Source: an uncultured Lachnospiraceae bacterium
GTDB taxonomy: Bacteria; Bacillota_A; Clostridia; Lachnospirales; Lachnospiraceae
DNA length: 19,571 bases
Direction: 5' to 3'
Assembly (NCBI GenBank): GCA_900553635.1
Contig: USDU01000015.1
Coordinates: 1 to 19,571 of the forward strand
The notes under the pieces are model-generated. The model was not told the origin of the DNA and searched no databases. It was given only the letters and a program-made list of their open reading frames with translations. Below, one piece after another: positions 1 through 6,665 of the stretch (positions are counted from its first letter, which is position 1; each line of letters starts with the position of its first letter). Position numbers and translations under genes: made by a program.

Positions 1-552
1 CGCCATAACCGCTCCATCGTGAGCCAGCGGGAGATCCACGTGGACACGGAAAACTACGTGACAGCTCTCCGTGCGGCGCTCCGCCAGAGCCCCGACGTCA
101 TCCTTCTCGGGGAAATGCGTGATTACGAGACCATCAACGTGGCTATGACAGCCGCCGAAACCGGTCATCTGCTGCTGTCCACTCTTCACACGATCGGCGC
201 CGCCAATACCATTGACCGCATCATCGACGTCTTCCCGCCCAGCCAGCAGCGGCAGATCGCGATTCAGCTTTCCACCGTTCTGAACGCTGTCGTATCGCAG
301 CAGCTGCTGCCCACCGTGGATGGAGGGATGGTTCCCGCTTTTGAGATTATGACGGTAACTCCGGCGATTCGAAATATGATCCGTGATAATAAAGTGCCAC
401 AGATCGACGGACTGCTGTATTCGTCGAACCGGGAAGATATGGTATCGATGGACGCCAGCATTCTGGCACTCTGTCAGAAGGGCGTGATTTCAAAGGATAC
501 GGCGCTGATTTACGCGACGAATCCGGAGCTGCTAAAGAAGAAGCTGGTTTAG
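1..552 (+). CDS. pilT: Type IV pilus retraction ATPase PilT (C-terminal part, cut by window edge)
   Basis: The reading frame is open from base 1 and ends at TAG 550-552, giving the last 183 residues of a secretion-type ATPase. Visible motifs are the SIVSQRE segment, the Asp-box region with SPDVILLGEMRD followed by YET, the His-box region TAAETGHLLLSTLHT, and VVSQQLLP. The segment AIRNMIRD matches the AIRNLIRE motif that marks retraction ATPases (PilT) rather than assembly ATPases (PilB). PilT is a cytoplasmic hexamer that hydrolyses ATP to depolymerise pilin and retract type IV pili, which drives twitching and DNA uptake. The N-terminal domain and Walker A lie outside the window. The stop overlaps the convergent c-di-GMP gene by 4 bases. 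Family is certain; PilT versus another GspE-type ATPase is very likely from the AIRN motif. Confidence 0.93.
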   Translation, partial: RHNRSIVSQREIHVDTENYVTALRAALRQSPDVILLGEMRDYETINVAMTAAETGHLLLSTLHTIGAANTIDRIIDVFPPSQQRQIAIQLSTVLNAVVSQQLLPTVDGGMVPAFEIMTVTPAIRNMIRDNKVPQIDGLLYSSNREDMVSMDASILALCQKGVISKDTALIYATNPELLKKKLV

Positions 553-2576
553 TCTGTCAGCTTCTTTATGGATTCCGTGGATATCTCAGAAACTTCCGCC
601 ATGTCTTCCCACCGCGCATAATCCTCCGTCATGCCACTCGCAAGCTCCCACTTAATCTTGTCCTTGATATCCATGAGGCACTGCAGAAGCAACGGATTGA
701 ACGCGCCGCATTCTCCGTTCAGGATCATCCGGAGCGCCTGCTCATGGGAGTAAGCTTTTTTGTATACACGCTCGCTGACCAGGGCGTCATACACATCCGC
801 CAGCGCCACCACCTGGACGGATATGGGGATCTGATCGCCCTTCAGGCCGTCCGGATAGCCACGGCCATCATAGCGCTCGTGGTGCCAGCGACAGATATCA
901 CGGGCAATCTGAACCAACGGCTCATCCTGGTAAAGCTCCATTTTCTCCAGTATGGAAGCTCCGATCAACGTATGGGTCTTCATGATTTCAAATTCTTCAT
1001 CCGTCAATCTGCCCGGTTTGTTCAGAATGGATTCCGCGATACCGATTTTACCGATATCGTGCAGAGAGGAAGCCGTTACAATCATCTGCTGCTCCGACCA
1101 GGTCATATGGTAATCGTTGCTGCGCTTCATCAACTGCTCCAGTAACAGCTCCGTCAGAATATTGATGTGCATCACGTGCGGGCCGCTCTCGCCGTTTCGG
1201 AACTCCACGATCTGGCTCAAAATCGTGATCATAATACGGTTGCTATGCTCTTTCTCGTAAATCTGGCGGGTAATCAGGCTCAGGAGATGGCGCTGCTTGG
1301 CATAGAGCTTGATGGTGTTGAACACGCGCTGGTATACAACCTTCGCGTCGAAGGGACGTCCGATATAGTCAGTAACTCCGAATTCGTAGGCCTTCTGAAT
1401 GAACTTGGCGGAATCTTCACTGGAAATCATGATAACCGGAATATCCTCAATCCACTGCTTTTTATTCATAACGGCAAGAACTTCAAAGCCGTCCATCTTC
1501 GGCATCACCAAATCCAGGAGAATCAGGGAAATGGCAGTACCCTTCTGTTCCAGGATTTCGATACACTGCTCACCGTCTTCCGCATTCAGGATACGGTAGT
1601 CCTTCTGCAGAATCTCAGTCAAAATAGCGCGGTTCATCTCCGAGTCGTCAACGATCAGAATCTGCTGGCGCAGATCTTCGCTTTCTTCCTCCGGCGCTTT
1701 TTTTGGATTATCCTTGACATCCCACTCGGTAACAACCATATTTTTCCGCTTCTTGGCGCGGTACATGAGCTTGTCCGCCCGGGACACGGCTTCCTTGATA
1801 TCGCCGCTATTGAACATGACGCCGCCGATGCTGACAGACATCTGTAAGCGGTTATAGCCTGCTATGGTGGCTTCGTAGATGCGCTCCTGAATTATTTTCA
1901 GCTTGGCCGCAAAAATATCGGACTGGATATCCGGCAGGATCAGCAGAAATTCATCTCCGCCATAGCGGATCAGCATGTCGGACTTTCGGACATAACGCCG
2001 GATGATATCAGCGGCAGTCTCCAGTGCCAGGTCACCCGCATGGTGACCGTAGGTGTCGTTGTAGATCTTGAAATCGTCCAAATCGATAACTGCCACACCT
2101 GCAGGGCCTTTCATGTCTTTGACTTCATCCTCATAGAAACGGCGGTTATAAGCGCCGGTCAGGGCGTCCTTGTACAGCTTCTCGTTGTAGACAGTCAGAT
2201 GGCTCAGCAGCTTCTCGTAGCCCTCAGAATCCAGCAGGGTTCTCTCATCCAGATCCTTAATCATTTCCATGACATAGGGTTCTCCATCTATCTCCACGTA
2301 CCGGGAGAATACCTGATACATCTGATCGTCGATAAACTCTATCTTACTTTCCTCGCCCTGGCTGTCCAGCACATCTCTGGATATACAATTTTCACAGGGC
2401 TTGTCTTTCTTCCAGAATTCGTAGCACTGACAGGCCCTGGGGAGTCCCTCCGCCGGCTCGCGCTCCCTGTCCTTCAGAACACTTCCCTTTACCAATCTCA
2501 CAAACGGGAATACCTCCCGCAGGCAGCCCATCTTGGCTTCTGCCTGTTCCATCGTCATCTTATCCTGTTCCCGCAT
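549..2576 (-). CDS. Four-module c-di-GMP protein: Cys-rich N-terminus, GGDEF, receiver, HD-GYP
   Basis: This 675-residue cytoplasmic protein has no membrane segment. Residues 1-120 form an unassigned, perhaps PAS-like, sensor with four cysteines (C49, C51, C61, C64). Residues about 130-285 are a diguanylate cyclase domain with an intact GGDEF motif at 206-210 and an inhibitory RxxD I-site at 197-200. Residues about 305-425 are a response-regulator receiver with DD at 310-311 and phosphoacceptor D355; the usual KPF lysine is Arg407. Residues about 440-650 are an HD-GYP phosphodiesterase with HDIGKIGI (506-513) and HHERYDGRGYPDG (565-577). It could therefore both make and break c-di-GMP, switched by phosphorylation. 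The ATG at 2576 has AGGAGG about 8 bases upstream. The divergent Hpt gene is a likely phosphodonor, and pilT is a plausible downstream target since c-di-GMP controls pili in Clostridia; both links are inference. Confidence 0.95.
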   Translation of the reverse strand: MREQDKMTMEQAEAKMGCLREVFPFVRLVKGSVLKDREREPAEGLPRACQCYEFWKKDKPCENCISRDVLDSQGEESKIEFIDDQMYQVFSRYVEIDGEPYVMEMIKDLDERTLLDSEGYEKLLSHLTVYNEKLYKDALTGAYNRRFYEDEVKDMKGPAGVAVIDLDDFKIYNDTYGHHAGDLALETAADIIRRYVRKSDMLIRYGGDEFLLILPDIQSDIFAAKLKIIQERIYEATIAGYNRLQMSVSIGGVMFNSGDIKEAVSRADKLMYRAKKRKNMVVTEWDVKDNPKKAPEEESEDLRQQILIVDDSEMNRAILTEILQKDYRILNAEDGEQCIEILEQKGTAISLILLDLVMPKMDGFEVLAVMNKKQWIEDIPVIMISSEDSAKFIQKAYEFGVTDYIGRPFDAKVVYQRVFNTIKLYAKQRHLLSLITRQIYEKEHSNRIMITILSQIVEFRNGESGPHVMHINILTELLLEQLMKRSNDYHMTWSEQQMIVTASSLHDIGKIGIAESILNKPGRLTDEEFEIMKTHTLIGASILEKMELYQDEPLVQIARDICRWHHERYDGRGYPDGLKGDQIPISVQVVALADVYDALVSERVYKKAYSHEQALRMILNGECGAFNPLLLQCLMDIKDKIKWELASGMTEDYARWEDMAEVSEISTESIKKLTD

Positions 2577-2604
2577 TTATCTGCCTCCTGTCTGTATCTT
2601 TTTT

Positions 2605-2610
2605 ATTATA
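2605..2610 (-). promoter_or_regulatory. Probable -10 box for the GGDEF/HD-GYP gene
   Basis: The minus strand reads TATAAT here, 28 bases before the ATG at 2576. No good -35 hexamer lies at the usual spacing; the sequence just upstream is a CCGG-GGTT-CCGG palindrome that could bind an activator. Confidence 0.45.
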
Positions 2611-2665
2611 CACCGGAACCCCGGAAAAAGATACTCTTAAGACATATTTTGTAGTTATTTTGTAA

Positions 2666-2694
2666 TTGAATTTTTCCTGTATCCGGAGTATGAT
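2666..2694 (+). promoter_or_regulatory. SigA-type promoter of the Hpt gene
   Basis: TTGAAT (2666-2671) and TATGAT (2689-2694) are separated by 17 bases, which fits a housekeeping promoter. Transcription would start near 2701, about 44 bases before the ATG at 2745, whose ribosome site is AGGAG at about 9 bases spacing. Confidence 0.7.
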
Positions 2695-2744
2695 GGAAAA
2701 AGGGAATGTACTTTACATAAGAATATACACAGGAGATTTGAATT

Positions 2745-3095
2745 ATGACACTTGAACAGTTCTATGCCGCTGTGGGCGGCGACTATGAGCAGACACTTTC
2801 GAGACTTCCCAGCGAAGCACTGGTGAAGAAGTTTGTTCTGAAATATGTGGATGACGGCACCTGCAAAGAGCTGGCTGAAGCCATTTCGAACCGGGACTGG
2901 GCCACCGCGTTCCGCGCGGCGCACACGCTGAAGGGTATCGCGCTGAATCTGGGATTCGACGCCCTCTATACCGTCAGCTCCAAACTGACAGAGGCCCTGC
3001 GCGGAGACAAGCCGCTGACCGATATGAGTCTCTGGGCTGCGGTGGATGAGAAGCACAAGCAGATCGTGGACGCTATCTCACAGATTGACGCATAA
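2745..3095 (+). CDS. Stand-alone Hpt (histidine phosphotransfer) protein
   Basis: The 116-residue product is all alpha-helical in character and carries the Hpt signature AAHTLKGIALNLGF at residues 58-71, with His60 as the phosphorylated histidine. Hpt proteins shuttle phosphate between receiver domains in multistep phosphorelays and have no enzymatic activity of their own. The closest receiver is in the divergent c-di-GMP protein (D355), so a relay between the two is likely, but no histidine kinase gene is in the window. The gene stands alone as one transcription unit, with its own promoter upstream and an intrinsic terminator right after the stop. Confidence 0.93.
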   Translation: MTLEQFYAAVGGDYEQTLSRLPSEALVKKFVLKYVDDGTCKELAEAISNRDWATAFRAAHTLKGIALNLGFDALYTVSSKLTEALRGDKPLTDMSLWAAVDEKHKQIVDAISQIDA

Positions 3096-3113
3096 ATACA
3101 TAGCGTAGTATAA

Positions 3114-3142
3114 GGGCTCTCGCTTGCGCGAGGGTTCTTTTT
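3114..3142 (+). terminator. Intrinsic terminator of the Hpt gene
   Basis: Arms 3114-3123 (GGGCTCTCGC) and 3128-3137 (GCGAGGGTTC) pair over 10 positions, using a few G-U pairs, around a TTGC loop, and are followed by TTTTT. It starts 19 bases after the stop codon. Confidence 0.85.
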
Positions 3143-3151
3143 ACTTAAACA

Positions 3152-3311
3152 GACGAGAGGAAGGACCGCGGGAATTTCTTCTAAGCGTGTGTCCGGCTTT
3201 TCACGGATTGGTGTCTGACTGGAGCGGACTTTTAAGTCCGAGCCAGACAGATACCTGTCCGTGAAACGTCCGAACACTCCAGAAGAAAATCCCGCGGTCC
3301 TTCCTCTCGTC
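3152..3311. repeat. 160-base near-perfect inverted repeat between convergent genes
   Basis: The outer 31 bases of each arm (3152-3182 and 3281-3311) match with a single mismatch, starting GACGAGAGG and ending CCTCTCGTC. The inner parts stay largely complementary with scattered mismatches and a small length difference, down to a central palindrome CGGACTTTTAAGTCCG at 3225-3240. Either strand would therefore fold into one long hairpin as RNA. It fills the space between the hpt terminator and the stop of the RelA/SpoT gene. There is no T-tract at either end, no obvious flanking target duplication and no credible ORF inside. It may be a MITE-like element, a bidirectional transcription barrier or a structured RNA. 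Confidence 0.85.
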
Positions 3312-3327
3312 GTCCGTTTTCTCTATT

Positions 3328-4317
3328 CTAATCGATCTGATCATTCTGAAACCGTGACAAATGCTCATAAGGCAAAATCTGTCTGCCGCGGAACAGCCCG
3401 CATCCATCATTGATGAGGCTGTTATTGGCCGCGCCAAACATGTTCACATCCACCTTGGACAGATCCAGCTGCTGAAGCAGCATGCCCCGCTCATAAGCCT
3501 CGTCAAACCAGACGCACTCGCCCTCGGGGATCTCGTGCCGGCGGGCGCGCTCCCGCTCCTGTCGCTTCTCGTAGGCCACATGATTGGCAATGCCGATCTC
3601 CGCGATATCATCCATCTCTTTCGTACGGATCTGTACCTCCATATAGCAGTTGGCGCTGCTGTCAAAGAAGGTGATATGCAGGGACTCATACTCCGACCGG
3701 TTCTTATTGGAGATGTAATCCCGGTAATAATCCTTGTTATTCTCATCCAGAAGCGGCGAATTGCTCCTTTTTACGCCGCCGGTCACCTGAGCCGTGAAAC
3801 CGCGCTCTGTGAGGAAGCCGGGCAGCACATTCGCGATCTCATAGAGGCATTTCAGCTCTTCCTCCGCCTTATCCTTTCCCTGCTCCACATGACACTTCGG
3901 CATGGATATGACGATGCGGTAGGCGATCAGGTCACGGAACTTGACCAGACGCTTCCGCAGCTCCTCCACCGGCGGGTATTCGCCGTTTGCCATATAGTAC
4001 TTGTAGCTGTCCTTGACAATATAGCCGTTGAATTTTTCCTCGGCCCGGATCAGAGATTTGATGCGGCCCTTGAAGGTAAAGGCCAGCCAGGGGTACTGTC
4101 TGGCCATATACATATAAAACTCCCGGATTTTCTGGGACTGGGCGGTCAGGAATTCATTGTGCTCCAACAGATCGATAATGCTCTGCAGGAAATCACAGTG
4201 AATCATGTCGATCTCATTGCCGGTCAACGCAGCGTCACGCCCCAGATCCCGTTTGTATTTCTTCAGTATCCGCATCACCGTGTCGCCGGAATACAGATAG
4301 TCGTTTAATGTAATCAT
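3328..4317 (-). CDS. RelA/SpoT-domain (p)ppGpp synthetase, small-alarmone-synthetase type
   Basis: The 329-residue protein contains a RelA_SpoT nucleotidyltransferase domain. Recognisable synthetase elements are FKGRIKSLIRAEEK (82-95), FRDLIAYRIVIS (127-138, where the usual Gly of the DLxGxR motif is Ala), SEYESLHITF (208-217, the YxSLH motif), and EVQIRTKEMDDIAEIGIANH (227-246). No HD hydrolase, TGS or ACT domain is present, so it should only make (p)ppGpp or pGpp from GTP/GDP and ATP. At 329 residues it is longer than classical RelP/RelQ enzymes, with extra sequence at both ends. I chose the ATG at 4317 because GGAG lies 6 bases before it; an in-frame GTG at 4329 would place this site inside the gene. 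It is transcribed alone from its own promoter. Confidence 0.85.
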   Translation of the reverse strand: MITLNDYLYSGDTVMRILKKYKRDLGRDAALTGNEIDMIHCDFLQSIIDLLEHNEFLTAQSQKIREFYMYMARQYPWLAFTFKGRIKSLIRAEEKFNGYIVKDSYKYYMANGEYPPVEELRKRLVKFRDLIAYRIVISMPKCHVEQGKDKAEEELKCLYEIANVLPGFLTERGFTAQVTGGVKRSNSPLLDENNKDYYRDYISNKNRSEYESLHITFFDSSANCYMEVQIRTKEMDDIAEIGIANHVAYEKRQERERARRHEIPEGECVWFDEAYERGMLLQQLDLSKVDVNMFGAANNSLINDGCGLFRGRQILPYEHLSRFQNDQID

Positions 4318-4366
4318 GTGTTTCTCCACTTTTCTGAAATTGTGTTTTTACGCAATCCAATCTGAT

Positions 4367-4395
4367 ATTATACTGGATTTCAGCCGCAAAGGCAA
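4367..4395 (-). promoter_or_regulatory. SigA-type promoter of the RelA/SpoT-domain gene
   Basis: On the minus strand TTGCCT (4395-4390) and TATAAT (4372-4367) are 17 bases apart. Transcription would start near 4360, about 43 bases before the ATG at 4317. Confidence 0.7.
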
Positions 4396-4472
4396 GCAGC
4401 AGGCTCTGTATTCCCTATAAATTCAGCATTTTTGACACATTTTCCGTAGCTTTTTCGGCAGATATTCACAAA

Positions 4473-4509
4473 GAATCCTGCAAAGCAGGATTCCATAGGA
4501 ATTTCCTAT
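4473..4509. repeat. Two adjacent palindromes upstream of the alarmone synthetase promoter
   Basis: GAATCCTGC-AAA-GCAGGATTC (4473-4493) is a perfect 9-bp inverted repeat. It is followed directly by ATAGGAA-T-TTCCTAT (4495-4509), a perfect 7-bp inverted repeat. They lie between the transporter terminator and the promoter at 4367-4395. They could be a REP-like intergenic repeat, remnants of a second terminator, or protein-binding sites. The rest of 4396-4515 is AT-rich with no gene visible. Confidence 0.6.
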
Positions 4510-4515
4510 TGCACA

Positions 4516-4553
4516 AAAAAACCGCGCAGTCTGCGAAAAACTGCGCGGTTTTT
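4516..4553 (-). terminator. Intrinsic terminator of the nucleoside transporter operon
   Basis: AAAAACCGCGCAG (4517-4529) and CTGCGCGGTTTTT (4541-4553) form a perfect 13-bp stem around an 11-base loop. On the minus strand the stem is followed by a run of T. It begins about 20 bases after the stop codon of the last permease gene. The A/T flanks make it usable in both directions. Confidence 0.92.
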
Positions 4554-4572
4554 ATTTCCCATATTTTTACTT

Positions 4573-5565
4573 TTACCGTTCTTCCCGGAAATACGGAACT
4601 CCAAGGCTGGCAGGCGGCTGATTTTCCCGCTTGCTTCGGACGCTGGTGACCACCAGTACCACCAGGGTTACCACATAGGGAATCATCTTGTAAAGCTCCT
4701 GATATTCCATATGATCCATGCCTGTTGGGATGTACAAATACAGGATGTACAGGCCACCGAACAGGAAGGATGCCAGGATGCTTAAGTTCGGTCTCCAGAT
4801 GGTAAAGATCACCAGGGCGATGGCAAGCCAGCCTCTGTCGCCAAAGGCGTCGTTGGACCAGACGCCGCAGGCGTAGTCCATGACGTAGTAGAGTCCGCCG
4901 AGACCCGCAATCATACAGCCCACGCAGGTGGCGACGTATTTATATTTGGATACGTTGATACCCACGGCGTCCGCGGTATTCGGGTTTTCTCCCACCGCCC
5001 GCAGATGCAGGCCCTTCCGGGTATGATTCAGGAAATAGGACGCTGCCAGCGCGATGATAACTGCCAGGTAAGCCAGGAAGCCGTAGGATAAGAACAGCTT
5101 GCCAAACCATCCCATTTTCGATGCAAAGGGCAGGGATTTGCTGAAGTAACTGCTGGTGGCGCTTAAGGCAATGGAAGGCACGTCGGCGTCTACCAGTTTG
5201 ATTAAGGAACCGCCGAAGAAGTTGCCGAAGCCCACGCCAAAGGTGGTCATGGCCAGACCGGTTACGTTCTGATTGGCCCGTAGGGTTACGGTCAGGAAGC
5301 AGTACAGTAGCCCCATCAGAAGAGACCCTAAGAGACAGCACAGCATGGGAATCAGAATGGCAAGCGCCGGATTCAGCTTCGCTGTGGAGCTCTCGTAAAG
5401 GAAGGAACCGATGACGCCGCTGATGGCGCCCACGTACATGACGCCTGGGATTCCCAGATTCAGGTTACCGGATTTCTGGGTAATGATTTCGCCGGTGCTT
5501 CCGTAGAGAAGGGGGACGCCCTGTACGACGGCTCTCGGAATAAACGCAAGTAAGAAATTCCACAT
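4573..5565 (-). CDS. ABC transporter permease, nucleoside (NupQ/BmpA-system) type
   Basis: The 330-residue protein is very hydrophobic, with roughly eight to ten membrane helices. It contains the conserved stretch HTRKGLHLRAVGENPNTADA followed by VGINV, which is the cytoplasmic coupling region of BPD_transp_2 permeases in BMP-family importers. The N-terminal part GEIITQKSGNLNLGIPGVM is also typical of the second, shorter permease of such systems. It would form the membrane channel with the permease encoded upstream, whose stop codon is only 2 bases before this start. It is the last gene of the operon and is followed by a strong terminator. Substrate (guanosine or other nucleosides) is inferred from the family. 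Confidence 0.92.
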   Translation of the reverse strand: MWNFLLAFIPRAVVQGVPLLYGSTGEIITQKSGNLNLGIPGVMYVGAISGVIGSFLYESSTAKLNPALAILIPMLCCLLGSLLMGLLYCFLTVTLRANQNVTGLAMTTFGVGFGNFFGGSLIKLVDADVPSIALSATSSYFSKSLPFASKMGWFGKLFLSYGFLAYLAVIIALAASYFLNHTRKGLHLRAVGENPNTADAVGINVSKYKYVATCVGCMIAGLGGLYYVMDYACGVWSNDAFGDRGWLAIALVIFTIWRPNLSILASFLFGGLYILYLYIPTGMDHMEYQELYKMIPYVVTLVVLVVTSVRSKRENQPPASLGVPYFREER

Positions 5566-5567
5566 GA

Positions 5568-6665
5568 TTACTGTACCTCCTTTTCTGCTTTTTTACGGAA
5601 CTGCAGTCTGTAGCTGATGAAGAATTCGCAGCCGATGATGAAGAACAGAATGATTCCGGTCAGGATATCGGCGTAGGAATGATTCAGGCCGAAGGCAGTG
5701 GAAATCTCGCCTGCGCCGCGGTCCATAAAGATAATCAGGAAGCTGGAGAATACCATGGTCAGCGGATTGAACTTGGACATCCAGGACACCAGAACGCCCG
5801 TAAAGCCCTGGCCGCCCGCGATGGTGGTGGTGATGGTATGATTGATACCGCCCACCAGCAGAAGGCCCACCAGGCCACATACAGCGCCCGAGAGAAGCAT
5901 CGTACGGACGATGACCTTCTCCACCTTGATGCCAACGTATTTCGCAGTGTTCTCACTCTCACCCACGACAGAGATCTCGTAGCCCTGCTTGCTGTAATTC
6001 AGGTAGATGTACATAAGTAAGGTCACAACGATGGCAACGACGATGCTTAAGAGGTACTTGGAGCCGAAAATCTGGGGAAGCCACCCTGCATTGCTGTTCT
6101 GGTTGATAATACCGATCTTACCGGATCCCTTCGGAACCTCCCAGACGATGGTGTAGAAGGCTACAAGCTGAGTGGCGATGTAGTTCATCATCAGGGTGGA
6201 CAGGGTCTCGTTGGTGTTCCATTTCGCCTTGAAAAAGGCCGGAACGAAGCCCCAGAACGCGCCTGCCGCAAGGCTCGCCAGCACCATGCAGAGTATCAGG
6301 GCCGCGTTCGGCATCTTGTCACCCAGGCAAATCATGCAGGCTCCGGCGGTCAGACCACCGATGAGCACCTGTCCCTCGCCGCCGATGTTCCAGAACTTCA
6401 TCTTGAAGGCCGGAGTCAGGGCCAGAGCGATCAGAAGCAGAATGGAAAGATTCTGCAGGGTAATCCAGGTCTTCCGCTCGGTACCGAAAGCGCCCGTGAA
6501 GATGGACTTATATACCTCGATGGGGTCAATACCCGTGGTAATAGTGGTCAGGATGCCGCAGAGCACCAGGGCCAGAACGATGGCCACTGCCCGGATTCCT
6601 ACTGCCTGGTACCAGGGAAGGGCGTCCCTTTTTACGATATGAAAAAATGGCTCTTTCTTATTCAT
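5568..6665 (-). CDS. ABC transporter permease, nucleoside (NupP) type
   Basis: The 365-residue integral membrane protein starts with a short cytoplasmic segment and then a first helix near residues 25-45. The text FKMKFWNIGGEGQVLIGGL in the first half and YSKQGYEISVVGESENTAKY followed by VGI in the second are signature regions of the longer permease in NupNOPQ/BMP systems; the second is the coupling helix region that contacts the ATPase. Its ATG at 6665 overlaps the end of the ATPase gene by 8 bases, indicating translational coupling. It pairs with the other permease as the membrane-domain heterodimer that imports nucleosides delivered by the lipoprotein. Confidence 0.92.
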   Translation of the reverse strand: MNKKEPFFHIVKRDALPWYQAVGIRAVAIVLALVLCGILTTITTGIDPIEVYKSIFTGAFGTERKTWITLQNLSILLLIALALTPAFKMKFWNIGGEGQVLIGGLTAGACMICLGDKMPNAALILCMVLASLAAGAFWGFVPAFFKAKWNTNETLSTLMMNYIATQLVAFYTIVWEVPKGSGKIGIINQNSNAGWLPQIFGSKYLLSIVVAIVVTLLMYIYLNYSKQGYEISVVGESENTAKYVGIKVEKVIVRTMLLSGAVCGLVGLLLVGGINHTITTTIAGGQGFTGVLVSWMSKFNPLTMVFSSFLIIFMDRGAGEISTAFGLNHSYADILTGIILFFIIGCEFFISYRLQFRKKAEKEVQ

